Below, piece after piece: positions 1 to 11,373 of a stretch of DNA of 64,000 nt; positions within the stretch are counted from its first letter, which is position 1; every line of letters begins with the position of its first letter. Below the pieces are notes generated by a model. It was not told the DNA's origin. It worked only from the letters and a program-made list of their open reading frames with translations, and made no database searches. The position numbers were made by a program, and so were the translations under genes. The DNA is taken from positions 49,055,142-49,119,141 of the forward strand of contig CM056733.1 in assembly GCA_029844215.1 (NCBI GenBank), in the 5' to 3' direction. The stretch comes from Przewalskia tangutica (Eukaryota; Streptophyta; Magnoliopsida; Solanales; Solanaceae).

Positions 1-1569
1 AGGAAGAGGTTCACATACCTCGCGACGATTATCGACTAATAGCAAAATGCCCGAGTACCTCAAGCCGCTCGCCACTCCTTGCCAAGTAGAACGCGCCACA
101 CGTAGTACTTCAACCTATAAGGCCACAAGGCGCTTATTAACATCTAGATCTTATCGTAGAACATTCTACCGAAAATTCGACAGCACCTCCCCCCCCCCCG
201 CAACAACGTAAATCTCCTCCTCTATCGGGGCCGGCTACCAAGCCAACCAGGGGGGGGTTATACATCTAACCCTAACGGGTACAATTCTACTCCACGGTAC
301 TACTACACAAGTCTATCAGAATAATACCCTATGTAATTACAACAAGACTATATATAGTATACTTCTACTATATAATCTAACAACATGTAATTTCCAATTA
401 CAATAGGGGGACAAGATAATTACCTCGATAAGCCCATAATTATCCGAGTTTAATGTCGATCCTTAGCAAAGTTTTAGCTCCAACTCCGAGCGCTCAACCC
501 ATTTAAACCACCCTTAGAAGTTCTAACCAACTTCTACACAATACTCCAACTGACTATGGAGATTTTCCTAGGGTTTCGGTTTTGTAAGGACAGACGAAGT
601 ATAATAGTATTTCGGCTTTTCAGAAAGGTATAACCTTAGAATACAACAAGGTATAAGGCTAAGGTAATTGGGCATAACAACAATACTTTGAGAGTATTTC
701 TACCAAGAGGGGTATTTATACGAAACACTAGGCTAGGTGTGGTACCCTACCGCCACACCACAAAGGGGAGAGGAGGCTCTACCACAAAGGCCTATCTAGG
801 AGTGGGGCTCTTGGACGAGAGTCAAACAAGAGGAGAGGAGGGACTTTAACACTTAGGAAATATTTGGAATGGATGAAGAAGTTCATCAACCTTAGAGGGT
901 ATTTATAGCACAAGCCAAGGCCAACCAATGGCCAAGATCTAGCCAAGTGCCTAGCAAGTGTAGGGCCAAGATTCACCCATGTGTCCTAGCCAACTTGCAC
1001 ACAAAATATCTACCAAAAATATCTCCTCGCTTCCCCAAATCGTCCACGCCGCCCACTTTGCCCACCAATGAGAGGGTGCCGCGCCTCTCTCGTTGGTCCA
1101 AAATGTTCCGCCTCTCGGAAAAATCCGCAAAAATACTAAATGACATAGCCGAAATTCCCTACGAAAGTCAGAAAACGCTTTCCGAAAACGACTCTAACCG
1201 GTGTTGTGCACAAACATATTTCGCCCAAAGGTGCCACACGGGGTGACACGTGTCGCCCCGATTCGCCCAAAATATTTCGCCTTCCAAAATATCCAAAACG
1301 CCAAAATCTCAAAATCAAAGCGCCCCACAAAACCAGAATTTCTCCCGTGGGCCCCACGTGACCATTTCCAAAATAAAATTCCATAATTCTCTAATATTCC
1401 AGAAGTCCGAATACCAAACTGGGAATCCAATTCCCATTAACGAACCTTTTTCCTTCACAAAACCTAAACTTTTCCGTGGGAAAATCGCCTTTCTTCCTTC
1501 CTTTCCATCTTTCTCGTCAGATTCTCGCACGCACGCCCTCGCATACATACTCGGAACTACGGTATAACA
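1..1569 (-). repeat. 3' LTR of element A (truncated by window edge)
   Basis: The U3 side of an LTR in minus orientation, matching 5405-6977 nearly base for base apart from small indels. The LTR terminus is at 1569, followed by a reversed polypurine tract. It contains a TATA box, a C-rich stretch just downstream of it and the G-box-like palindrome region near 1240-1260. Confidence 0.85.
897..909 (-). promoter_or_regulatory. LTR TATA box (element A)
   Basis: On the minus strand the sequence reads GCTATAAATACCCTC, about 660 nt inside the LTR. The same CTATAAATAC motif recurs in nearly every LTR of the window, followed by a run of C, and is the likely core promoter for genomic RNA. Confidence 0.7.
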
Positions 1570-1604
1570 TTCTCCCTCTTAGAAACATTCGTCCCAATGT
1601 TCCT
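1570..1604 (-). other. Polypurine tract and degenerate pre-PPT hairpin (element A)
   Basis: Directly beside the LTR, the minus strand carries an AAGAGGGAGAA-like purine run, the plus-strand primer for reverse transcription. Just upstream is the family's AACATTCG / CGAATGTT inverted repeat, here with one lost base in one arm. Confidence 0.7.
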
Positions 1605-1725
1605 TCTAAGTCTCAAAACGAACACGCGAAGATAGTCTTCACTACTATACTTACGAAACAATCCTCGCCACACCGCCATGGAAACACTGCGCAAAACTTA
1701 CATCTAAGTCCACGAGGAAACACCT

Positions 1726-2640
1726 CTACATCACCACAAATAATACTACTTTTGTCACTTTGTCGCGAGCCTTGTCCGACGACCCAACAAATGGTACCGG
1801 CCGCATGCGATCATCAAGCCGTTGTACACTCGGATTCTTATCACATTTCGACATCGCTTTAGTATCCAAAACTCGGTTACTATCTCTAACGTGGTCATCA
1901 TTAATCGGGAACATTCTCGATGGATCTTCGATACTTTCCGAACATAACAATACGAAGACGGACGCCCTTCCTCCTAAGTCGGACGGCAAATGCTAACATA
2001 TAGGCAACCCGCCTATTCTTCACATGAACTCACAAAGGCCCAAAGTAACTCGCTAAGTTCCTTCGCTTTCCAAACTCGTCACACCGCCGGTGGTACTTTC
2101 AAGAAGACCGACCACAACTCAACTCTAAGCGCCGCCGCCGATTATCCGCACGATTCTCCGAGCCGCCGAACTTCTAGACAAGCTTCACACTATCCACATA
2201 CCGGAACAAGCTCGAACCAACTATCTCAACCCCGCCAACATCGAACCAATCGACCAGGCAACTTGCATTTCGCTTCTACAAGGCGCCACAAGACGACATC
2301 CAACACCGAAATGGTAGCTTAAACACTTCAACCGAGACAACGATCCTCACAATACCTCAAATCAAAACACCGCCCGAGGCGAATGCGACACGAGACTCAC
2401 CCGAAGTTCCTAGCCCCGCTCGTACAAACTCCCGAAGAGAAACAGTGCCACTGGCTCCACTGTCTCATAAGGTGAAGGTAGGCACCCTGCAACCTCACAA
2501 CCTTTTCGATAACATCAACACCGCCGAGGAACGACTCGACCAAGAACACGATAGTCGCCCCATCGGCCCGACCATCGGTCGAACGCATCCACGAACTTGC
2601 ACGGCTAACTAAACATGGGCCTAACACCCTCATGACCTAA
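1726..2640 (-). pseudogene. Integrase core and C-terminal fragment (element A)
   Basis: Minus-strand reading frames resemble the second half of a Ty3/gypsy integrase. Around 2397-2633 there is VIEKVVRLQGAYLHLM, equivalent to the integrase core stretch that follows the first catalytic aspartate. Around 1980-2140 is a degenerate GPF-type C-terminal segment, and 1860-1989 begins LPSDLGG-like and ends near DPSRMFPINDDHV. No RT or RNase H precedes it. Frames are broken many times and the chromodomain seen in element C is not recognisable, so no active enzyme is encoded. Part of the frame damage may be consensus error. Confidence 0.6.
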
Positions 2641-2894
2641 CACAAAGAGGACCACCACAACCGATTCACCACCAAACCTACCGCGGGTTGACCCGCACGT
2701 AGCCTCAACTCGACCGAGCGCGAAATACCATCTCCCGGGCGAACAATCTTACTAAACACGTTACAAAAACCTGGCGGTCTTCTTAGCTCGACTACCTTCT
2801 CTATCCCCCAAAATCTTACTCGGTTAACCCACCATGATTCCTAATCACAACTCACACACTGCTATCAGAACGTAGCACTTAAGGTATACTCACC
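2641..2894 (-). other. Non-coding spacer with palindromic hairpin (element A)
   Basis: A shortened version of the spacer that separates gag from the integrase fragment in the pol-deleted elements. It includes the palindrome GCGGGTTGACCCGC at 2683-2696, matching GCGGGTCAACCCGC in D, H and I. No coding potential is seen. Confidence 0.55.
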
Positions 2895-3334
2895 TTGAAA
2901 GTTACCGGCGACCTCGCTCTCGCCCTCTTCTCACGCTCGTTAACCCGTCGATCTCTACGCTTTCGCCGCGCATAAGCCCGCATACGTGCCATGCTCAAGC
3001 CTAATCAAGAATTACTCTTGCACAACCTCTTTTAGATAGTCCTCCGGACTCGCGATACATCGGTATACTCTCTCCGTAGCCAAATCTATAGCTAGTAAAT
3101 GCGGTTGTCCTCGCAATCTATATTCTCTGCTCCCGGCCGTGGAACCAAGGTTCAAATATCATGGCGCGCAGCAGGAACCGCCGCCGCCGGCTTAAACTTG
3201 GGGCTAGTGACGCCGCAGAAATCCCGAATGAAGCACTACCCTAGGTAATGATTGGGCCTGTGCCTCGCCACCCTTCCGAACTCTACTCGCAGCCTCCTCG
3301 CTTTGCCCTCCCTCGGGTTGCCTACGCGAGGCAT
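2895..3334 (-). pseudogene. gag: Shortened gag remnant (element A)
   Basis: The start corresponds to the MPPR.AT gag start of the sister copies, with the ATG at 3334 on minus. The frame then shows a YLREGC-like segment shared with the gag of D, H and I and the arginine-rich RRDRRVN region. It ends abruptly at the glycine-rich stretch, where the sequence jumps straight to the spacer, so the zinc knuckle and gag C-terminus are missing. Most of the capsid domain is also missing. Gag would form the particle and bind RNA; this copy is a remnant. Confidence 0.55.
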
Positions 3335-3443
3335 AACGATAAGGGAAAAGATTTCGCCGAGGGTTCAACTTACAACACGCCTCTAAGGCACGATCTCAGA
3401 GTGAGAAGAATAGAAACCAATCCTAAATATCCTATAGCCTCAC

Positions 3444-3475
3444 GATTATTGACGGTGCACAACACACCGATAATC
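3444..3475 (-). other. Leader stem-loop (DIS-like), damaged copy in element A
   Basis: Copy of the leader hairpin with loop palindrome GTGCAC. The 5' arm (minus strand) GATTATCGGTGTG is intact; the 3' arm has lost two bases. See the finding on the leader hairpin. Confidence 0.6.
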
Positions 3476-3518
3476 AAGACTCTCATCGATACGGTCAGAC
3501 ACTTTCCGAGGATTAATC

Positions 3519-3530
3519 GCCTCGATACCA
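3519..3530 (-). other. tRNA primer-binding site (element A)
   Basis: Minus strand reads TGGTATCGAGGC, a one-to-two-base variant of TGGTATCAGAGC, the site for initiator-Met tRNA. It lies beside the end of the 5' LTR and sets the direction of element A. Confidence 0.75.
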
Positions 3531-3533
3531 CTT

Positions 3534-6500
3534 TGTAATCAGGCTGGCCGCTCGAGGCATTAACCTTCTCAACCTACAAAGTGTACCGGCTGCTGCGATC
3601 CTCGAGGCATGCCCAACGGCCCTTCTCGTGATGTGCCATCAGAGCCACGGTTCGGCTCTGTTTTCGAGCTGAAGGCTCGCCTTTATACGCCTTCGGCCGA
3701 AGGAGGTCAAGATAACAGTAATTGAGTATGTGAAACTAAAAAATACTGCAAATGAAATCATAATAGTCTATAAAGCAGGAGACATGTATGATAACCAAAC
3801 TACAGTTTTACAATAACTAAGCAGTCATATCAAGTCAGGGACTCACGCCCTCAAGTCATCACCAAAGAACATAACAGTGGGTCTCACGCCCACAACATCA
3901 ATCGTGCCCGTGGGACACATTCCTCACTGCCGGCAGTTTATGATATAAAAGTTCCAAGGAACACACATGAACACCAGGTCCCACCTGTGCCATAATAACA
4001 CCGTACGGGGTAAGTGCAAGGCATAGCCGACTACTAACACCTACGCATCAACAAGGTCATGAATCAGATCATAAGATCTGCCAAGACCGTCGCATGATCA
4101 AAGCCGCCACTTGCCCGCAAAGATCTAATGTGCTCTTCTAGTCCTGGAAATTCCCTCAGCTCCTAATAGGCCAATCTCATGGGCCCGAATGAGGCATCCC
4201 CCGCATCGAGGGTAGCTACTCCCGCATCGCCCCGACTTCGCATCGCATGGCCACAAGCGACCGCATGCCCATAAAGGACGACACTAACCCGAACTCGTAG
4301 TTCCGATAGGCCCCGACTGCATGAGGTATTCTCGAATCATAGGTCCATCGACCCGCCTGAGTCTACCCCGCATCGGAGGGCAGCTTAACCCCCGGAATCA
4401 TCTCAAGAGATGAATGCCACAATACTATCATAACGACTGATAGTTAATAAGCACAATCAAGGGAAACCCCTTCACACAAACATCATAAGATACTAACACA
4501 CGTAGCATCCCAACACGTTTACTTATCAACGCAATCAAGAAAGTATTACAAGGCTATCACAAACCAATACAATCAAGTTGTTCACACAAGGTACCTTCTA
4601 CTATATGATTAACAAAATCGGGTTTTTATCCCCAAAGTACTTCATACAACAACTCTTTAAAAGATACGTTACTTTCACAATGTCACACAATACCCGTAGT
4701 ATAAAATAGAGTGACTATCCTTTTAAGGTAATTCAATTACTTCTCTTTGTAAAATCAAGTAGCAACATTCTTTTCCAATGATCAAGTTTGCCTAATTTCC
4801 AATGTTCAAGTTTCTCATTTTAGAAAGGTTTCGTAGTTCATAGTCTTATTCAATTAAGAATATAATTCTCTTTTAAACAATCGGAGAAACATAAGCCTTA
4901 TATGTGAGTAGGATATTCTTGTTTATAACAATCTTATTACAGCAGCCATGATCTAGGAAATATCATTTTGTCTCATCTTAGCTTCTATGCAGATGGAAGT
5001 TTCTACTGGTTTTAATAATACTTAATTATTCAAAACATTTCCTTTTATTAACGCTGCAGTGGTTTGTCGATACACATCCTGATTTCCAAAATCGCGAAAA
5101 CGTTCTAAGCCGCTATACCTAACTTCCCATAAAGCTAGTATAACTCTTAAGTTCTCAAAACCAAGTATTACTTCTTTCAAAACGATTTCGAAATCTTTTG
5201 AAATACTTCAAGTTCTTTATGATCACACATCAAGCCGCTTATAAACAAATCATTTACCTTTTAAAACCACAAAGTGTTTTCTTATCTACATAAAGTCGTT
5301 ATAACCAACTTCCCATAAAGCCGTTATAACACTTTATGTTTTAAACCAATCGAATACATTTAGCACATGACGCTCACCGCACTACATAGTTCACACATAT
5401 CATGCTAGAAGAGATAGGAAGAGGTTCACATACCTCGCGACGATTATCGACTAATAGCAAAATGCCCGAGTACCTCGCCGCCGCTACTCCTAAGCCAAGT
5501 AACGCGCCACACGTAGTACTTCAACCTATAAGGCCACAAGGCGCTTATTAACATCTAGATCTTATCGTAGAACATTCTACCAAAATTCGACAAAGACTCC
5601 CCGCAACAACAGAAATCTCCTCCTCTATCTGGCCGCTACCAAGCCAACCAGGGGGTTATACATCTAACCCTAACTGTACAATTCTACTCCACTACTACTA
5701 CACAAGTCATCAGAATACACCCCTATGTAATTACAGCTCAAGACTATATATAGTATACTTCTACTATATAATCTAACAACATGTAATTTCCAATTACAAT
5801 AGGACAAGATAATTACCTCGATAAGCCCATAATTATCCGAGTTTAATGTCGATCCTTAGCAAAGTTTTAGCTCCAACTCCGAGCGCTCCAACCCGCTCTA
5901 AACCACCCTTAGAAGTTCTAACCAACTTCTACACAATACTCCAACTGACTATGGAGATTTTCCTGTGGTTTCGGTTGCCAGGATGACTGAAGTATAATAG
6001 TATTTCGGCTTTTCAGAAAGGTATAAACTTATAATACAACAATGTATAAGGCTAAGGTAATTTGGGCATAACAACAATACTTTGAGAGTATTTCTCCCAA
6101 GAGGGGGTATTTATACGAAAACACTAGCAGTGGGGTACCCCACAGCCACACCACAAAGGGGAGAGAGGGGAGGCTCTCGCCACAAAGGCCTATCTAGGAG
6201 TGGGGCTCTTGGACGAGAGTCAAACAAGAGGGAGAGGAGGGACTTTAACACTTAGGAAATATTTGGAATGGATGAAGAAGTTCATCAACCCAGAGGGTAT
6301 TTATAAGACAAGCCAAGGCCAACCAATGGCCAAGATCTAGCCAAGTGCCTAGCAAGTGTAGGCCAAGATTCACCCATGTGTCCTAGCCAACTTGCACACA
6401 AAATATCTACCAAAAATATCTCCCACTTGCCTTCCCCAAATCGTCCACGCCGCCACTTTGCCCACCAACGAGGGTGCCAAGTGCCGCCTCTCGTTGGTCC

Positions 6501-6977
6501 AAAATGTTCCGCCTCTCGGAAAAATCCGCAAAAATACTAAATGACATAGCCGGAAATTCCCTACGAAAGTCGTGGAAAACGCTTTCGCCAAAAACGACTT
6601 AACCGTGTTGTGCACAAACATATTTCTACCAAAGGTGCCACACGGGGTGACACGTGTCGCCCCGATTCGGCCCAAAATATTTCGTCTTCCGAAATATCCA
6701 AAACGCCAAAATCTCAAAATCAAAGCGGGCCACAAAACCAGAATTTCTCCCGTGGGCCCCACGTGACCATTTCCAAAATAAAATTCCATAATTCTCTAAT
6801 ATTCCAGAAGTCCGAATACCAATCTGGGAATCCAATTCCCATTAACGAACCTTTTTCCTTCACAAAAACCGGAAACTTTTCCGTGGGAAAATCGCCTCTT
6901 TCTTCCTTTCCAATCTTTCTGTCGTATTCTCGTACGTACGTCCTCGCATACATACCCTGGAACTACGGGGTATAACA
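3534..6977 (-). repeat. 5' LTR of element A
   Basis: Minus-strand LTR of about 3.4 kb. Bases from about 3715 to 6977 match the family LTR: M3-type repeat region near 4140-4390, TATA box near 6295-6309, terminus GGTATAACA at 6977. The first 180 bases (3536-3714), which should be the conserved U5 end, are unrelated to the other LTRs. Confidence 0.8.
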
Positions 6978-8039
6978 TGTATTGCAGTAGACTTGTGTAG
7001 AATTGTACACGTCCGGTTAGACGTGTAAACCCCGTCGTTGGTAGCCTACGATAGAGAGAGATTTACGCTGTTGTGAGGTGCCGAATTTTCTATAGAAAGA
7101 TAGAAACTTGTGTTTTGGGGTTAATAGACGTTTGTGACCTTTATAGGTGAAAGTACTAAGAGTAGCGTATTCTACTCGAGGAGTGGAAAGGGCTAGTAAG
7201 GTTGTAGTACTTGGAGCATTTTGCTTATTGTCGATAAATCGTCGCGAGGTATGTGAACCTCTTCCTATCTCTTCTAGCATGATATGTGTGAACTATGTAG
7301 TACGTAGACGCATATGTGTTAACTGTGTTTGATTGTTTTTAAAACATAAAGTGTTATAACGGCTTTATGGGAAGTTGGTTATAACAGCTTTATGTAGGTA
7401 AGAAAATGGTTTTACTGATGTTAGAAGTTAAGAGACTTGATCTTATAAGATAAGAGACTTAACTTATTTGTTTTAATGAGGATGTTTGTGTGAAACCTCA
7501 TTCGTGAGTAATGAGTACTTGGTTTTTTTAAAGGGATAATGTTTTACTGATTTCGGGAATCAGAATGTGTATCGACAGACCACTGCAGCGTTAATAAAGG
7601 AAAATGTATTGAATAATGATGTGTTGTATTAAAACCAAGAGAAACCTCCATCCGCATGTAAGCTAAGATGAGACAAAATGATATTACATTTTCTAGATCA
7701 TGGTCACGTAATAAGATCGTTATAAACAAGAATAAACTACTCACGATATGTCATATGTTACTCAATTGTTCTAAAAGGAATCAAGTGATTAAGTTTGGGA
7801 ACTATGAAACCATTTGAAAACGAAGCTTGAGTAATTGAAACTAGGCAAACCGAACTTAGGAAAAGAATGTTGTTACTTGGTTTTGAAAAGGAAGGTGGGT
7901 TGGTCATTCTAATACTACGGTATCGGGTGACTCTTATAAAAGAAATGGATCTCTTTTAAAAGAACTTTACGTATGGTGTTCTTTGGGGTTAATAACCCTG
8001 ACTTTGGCATAAAATGAAAGTAGTTTGATTTGTGTGAAA

Positions 8040-8115
8040 CTTGCCTATGCTTGTTGTTGTGTAACTTGACTTTGATTGTTGTTGTGTAACTTGCCTATGC
8101 TTGTGATGATAGCCT
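8040..8115 (+). repeat. Short tandem repeat in LTR
   Basis: About two and a half units of roughly 33 bp built on AACTTGCCTATGCTTGTTGT. Similar repeats occur near 13800-13860 and, reversed, near 32500-32570 and 38220-38290. Confidence 0.6.
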
Positions 8116-8239
8116 TTATTGTACAAGCGTTGTGTTTCGTGTTACCGCGTCTCGATAGAGGGTCGGTTGGTCGTTGAGAACTTACTTGGATGTGCTTACA
8201 GCGACGAGAAATTCCACGCACGCCTCGCTGATAATATTA

Positions 8240-8520
8240 TTGTTGTTAATCGCTTTGGACATACCGACACGATGCGTAGCGCACGTATGCTTCCATTTTG
8301 GTTAAGGTCTTGTGGTTAATCGCTTTGGATATATCGACACGATGCGTAGCGCACGTATGTTTCCATTTCGATTATCGCCAGGATTTCTTTTGGACATATC
8401 GACACGACGCGCGAGCGCACGTACGCATGCGCCCATTTGGAAAGTTGTCTTATTGTTTCCCTTTGGACATCGACACGATGCGTAGCGCACGTATGCTTCC
8501 ATTTGGATTGTCTTGTTGTT
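8240..8520 (+). repeat. M1 tandem repeats in the B LTR
   Basis: Four to five imperfect units of about 62-71 bp, each with GACACGATGCGTAGCGCAC followed by a pyrimidine-rich TTCCATTT stretch. The same array is at 14000-14280 in the middle LTR. Other LTRs of the family carry unrelated repeats at the same relative place. Confidence 0.75.
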
Positions 8521-9151
8521 GAGGTCACATGGACATGTCTACACCGATGCAGTCCGGGGCATGTGGCCAGGACATTGGTATTATTGTTGCATCATGGACA
8601 TGTCTACACCGTCGCAGATTCCGGTACGCGCCATAATGCGAACTCGATTGATGTGGTGGCGTGAGACCCATAGTTATATTGGAGTGATGATCGCTTTATG
8701 TTGTGAATCGTAGTTTGGTTATCATACATGTCTCCCGCTTTATATAGACTAGTATGATTTCATTTACTGATTGCATGGGCCACATACTTGGTACTGCAGA
8801 TCGACTCTTCGGGCCGTTCATGCCGCAGTAGGTAGATCGATCGTGGATCCTCGCCATAGGATCACGCCAACAGATTTGAAGCTCCGTTTCTCCGAGGCTT
8901 ATCTTTTGCAGGTGTTCTGAGTTGTAGGTTCTTGTACATTCTGTGGTATGGCGGGCCCTGTCCGTCATAGTCATCAGATATCTTAGAGGTCCGTAGTACC
9001 GTTGTGGCGTGGTTGTAAAAGGATTAAACTGCTCGTGTTTTATGTATATACCAAGGCAAATGCTTTGGTTGGCCTGCTTATTTATTATATCTTTTGTTAA
9101 ATGACTCATGTTTTATGTTCCGCTGATTTTCTCTGATGTATGTATCACTAG

Positions 9152-9199
9152 GGTGCCCGGGGTAAGGCACCAGTAACGGGCCCCGGAACGGGTCGTTAC
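9152..9199 (+). other. U5-end double hairpin (B 5' LTR)
   Basis: First stem GGTGCC (9152-9157) pairs with GGCACC (9166-9171). Second stem GTAACG (9173-9178) pairs with CGTTAC (9194-9199). In other copies the second stem is GTCACG/CGTGAC, a compensatory C-G to A-U change. It lies in the last 50 nt of the LTR, next to the primer site. Confidence 0.65.
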
Positions 9200-9204
9200 A
9201 AAAG

Positions 9205-9216
9205 TGGTATCAGAGC
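9205..9216 (+). other. tRNA primer-binding site (element B)
   Basis: TGGTATCAGAGC, complementary to the 3' end of plant initiator-Met tRNA, four bases (AAAG) after the LTR end. Confidence 0.9.
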
Positions 9217-9262
9217 AGTTAATCCTCGGAAAGTGTCTACAGACCGTGTCTAGTAGAGTCTT

Positions 9263-9296
9263 GATTATCGATGTGTTGTGCACCACATCTATAATC
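9263..9296 (+). other. Leader stem-loop (DIS-like), element B
   Basis: 5' arm GATTATCGATGTG, loop with palindrome GTGCAC, 3' arm CACATCTATAATC. The arms pair over 13 positions with one mismatch. The second base pair of the inner helix is A-U here, G-C in H and I, and G-U in G. Confidence 0.7.
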
Positions 9297-9404
9297 GTGA
9301 GGTCGCAGGACATTTAGGATTGGTTTCCATTCTTCTCATTCCGAGATCGTGCCTTGTAGCCGTGTTGTAAGTCGACCCTCTGACGTATCTCGTTTTTACC
9401 AGTT

Positions 9405-10626
9405 ATGCCTCCGCACAAGGCAACCAGAGCCCAGAAGGGCAAGGCAGCCGAGGGTGCTGCTAGTGAGATACAGAGGAGTACGAGGCGCAGCCCGGCCAAG
9501 ACTGAGATGCAGCTTCCGACGGCGAAGTTTCGCGACGCCGCCAAAGACCAAAGAGTTTAGAGCCGCAGCATGGGTCGCCGAGACTACATGCATGAGCCTC
9601 CAGCCCCACACCGAGCAGGGAGATGGGTCACGCGAGATGGCCCGCGATTGCCGTGGTGTGGCCGATATGAGGATAGCCGGACGCAGTTAGCCCAGAGCAC
9701 CAGCCGTTCACCCCGAGCGGATAGTTTGAGGCTACGGACTTTCTCGAGTTGTAGCCCGCCGTAGTTTTACGGTCGAGGCACGAGGATGATCCGCAGGAGT
9801 TCATCCGCAGATTCTGATGATCACGCGGTGATCAAGGCTTCAGAGACCGAGTCCGTGACCTTTGTTCGCATCGGCTGCGTGATACCGCAATCGATTGGTT
9901 TGATCTACGGAGCTTTCCGGAGAGCATGCACCTCCAGCAGATGGGATGAGTTTTGGGGCTTTCTCACGCACTTCTTGCCTCCGCAGATGGCGAGGGCACG
10001 GCCGATGCATTTTTGTTATCGAGAGCAGAGCGCACCGCCGTGGAGTACAATGTCGAGTTCGATTCTTTGGCTCGATATGTCCTCGCGCTTAGTTGCGGAT
10101 ATGGAGGATAGGGTGCATCGCCACGCCACCGGGCTTGATGATTATATGGCCGAATCTTGTGCGGGTGTTTCTCTTCACCGCATGGACATTGCCCGCACGC
10201 AGCTCATGCACTAGGATGCGAGGCACGGAGGGTCGACTGAATGACCGGATCGCCAGAAGAGGCCGGGGCGGCAGGTCCTTTGGTGGCTTTCGAGGCGGAC
10301 CGCCCAAGAAGAAAGTTAGTTATATACCCCCACCGCAGAGCAGTGGTCCTCCACCGCCTTCGAGAGCAGTCGTGGCTCCGAGGTTCAGATTTTCGGCAGA
10401 GCGGGGTGTTAACCACCAAGCCACCCTACCTCGTTGTGACCATTGTGGTAGACTCCATTTTGGAGAGTGTCGTGCTAGATTGGGAGTTTGTTTTGCATGC
10501 GGCGGAGGCCATTTTGCGAGGAACCGTCCTACCAAGGGAAGCGCGGATGTTACGACTCGACGCCTTCGGGATCTGTGGTGGTTCATCACCTTACTGACTA
10601 TGCGCCTGCAGTGTGCCTATGATTAG
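9405..10626 (+). pseudogene. gag: gag of element B, frameshifted
   Basis: Gag packages element RNA into cytoplasmic particles. The ATG at 9405 opens MPPHKATRAQKGKAAEGAAS, a basic N-terminus shared by every copy. The retrotransposon gag (capsid) domain lies at 9786-10200 in shifting frames, with FLTHFLPPQMARARP, then MEDRVHRHATGLDDYMAESC. A zinc-knuckle region follows at 10430-10535: a leading CDHCGRLHFGEC, then CFACGGGHFARNR, where the last cysteine of CCHC is replaced by arginine. The frame ends near 10626. At least four frame changes separate these parts; several fall at CAG/CTG-like sites and may be sequencing error. No protease or RT follows. Confidence 0.75.
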
Positions 10627-11049
10627 AGTGGGCGGTAGCTTCGTGTATATCCTTAACCCTCTAGAGTTTTGGTATGCTTGTTATGATGATCTCATTATTG
10701 TGTGCTATGTACGGATAGCATTGTGATATGTGTGAGTTAGAAACATGCTTAGTTGGGAGGATACGATGGGGCATGGTAAGTGTGAACCTTAGACTATGTC
10801 ACGACTGAGACCTTAGGGGTAAGGTCGTCTTGAGTTAAAGATGTATTTTTGACAATTATCAGAGTAGTAGTATAAGAGGGATTTATTTCTGTGATAAGTC
10901 CGTGGGTAGTGTGAGATGGAAGTGGTAGCTTTCATGACGTGAATTAGTAAGATTGTTCGGATCGGGAACAACAGTTTAGCGCGATTGGGGTCGGGTTGAG
11001 GACCATTTGCGGGTCAACCCGTAACCGGTTTGGGGTGGGGTCAGTCTGG
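10627..11049 (+). other. Non-coding spacer (element B)
   Basis: Lies between gag and the pol remnant. It begins near the conserved TATCCTTAACCCTCTAGAG, includes GAGACCTTAG-type sequence and the imperfect palindrome GCGGGTCAACCCGT (11009-11022). No open frame of note; comparable to the spacers of D, E, H and I. Confidence 0.65.
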
Positions 11050-11345
11050 GTGGTCCCGCCAGTGGTAGGTCACGAGGATGCTAGGCCCAAGTTTGTATGA
11101 TCATCGTATGAGTTCGTGGACGCGTTCGACTGAGCGGTTCGTAAAGGCCGGAATGGCCTTAAGGAAGTTTGAGGTTAGTAAGATGACCAAGTTTGGAGGT
11201 AGTGACTCGCAGATTTTCGAACGGAGTAATGGTGAAGTATGGTACGTCTTGGGAGAGTTCAAGCGTTCGAGAAGCGGCACGACGAGTAAGGAAAGAAGAG
11301 GACGTATGTTATTTCGTGGCGGCGTGGCGTTCGCAACTTGTTAGA
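11050..11345 (+). pseudogene. Residual 3' pol sequence (element B)
   Basis: An open frame at 11078-11344 looks coherent, but it joins a few bases of the integrase-core region (GTTCGTGGACGCGTTCGAC) directly to the extreme 3' end of pol. The integrase core and GPF region seen in D, H and I are deleted. Element E has the same junction on the minus strand at about 35434-35600, so the deletion was inherited by a subfamily and is not a random break. I assign no function. Confidence 0.55.
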
Positions 11346-11373
11346 GGAACTTTATCGTTATTCGACTTGAGAA

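Larger units (their letters stand above)
1..6977 (-). mobile_element. Element A: pol-deleted Ty3/gypsy element, minus strand
   Basis: Two minus-strand LTRs (1-1569, cut by the window edge, and 3534-6977) flank a 1.96-kb internal region. In transcription order the internal region holds primer-binding site, leader, shortened gag, non-coding spacer, integrase fragment and polypurine tract. Protease, RT and RNase H are absent. The right edge at 6977 ends with the LTR terminus GGTATAACA read on plus, and the next base starts mid-LTR sequence of the opposite strand, so A is inserted into the 5' LTR of element B. The left target-site copy is outside the window. Structure is clear; subfamily assignment to D, H and I rests on gag and spacer similarity. 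Confidence 0.85.
6978..9200 (+). repeat. 5' LTR of element B (right part)
   Basis: Corresponds to 12727-14982 of the middle LTR and starts exactly where element A ends, so its left part lies beyond the window. It ends GGGTCGTTACA before AAAG and the primer-binding site. Confidence 0.85.

Noticed and set aside
1250..1567. Open frames of 60-140 codons repeated at 6370-6975 and similar places
   Set aside because: They lie in U3 of LTRs, repeat with the LTR copies on both strands and show no known domain or consistent start.
5660..5680. Telomere-like CTAACCCTAAC
   Set aside because: A single short match within an LTR, without tandem repetition.
8240..8520. Centromeric satellite
   Set aside because: Only four to five imperfect units, confined to the LTR and present at the same place in the sister LTR.
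9205..9216. tRNA gene fragment
   Set aside because: Only the 12-nt primer-binding site is present; no cloverleaf or anticodon arm around it.
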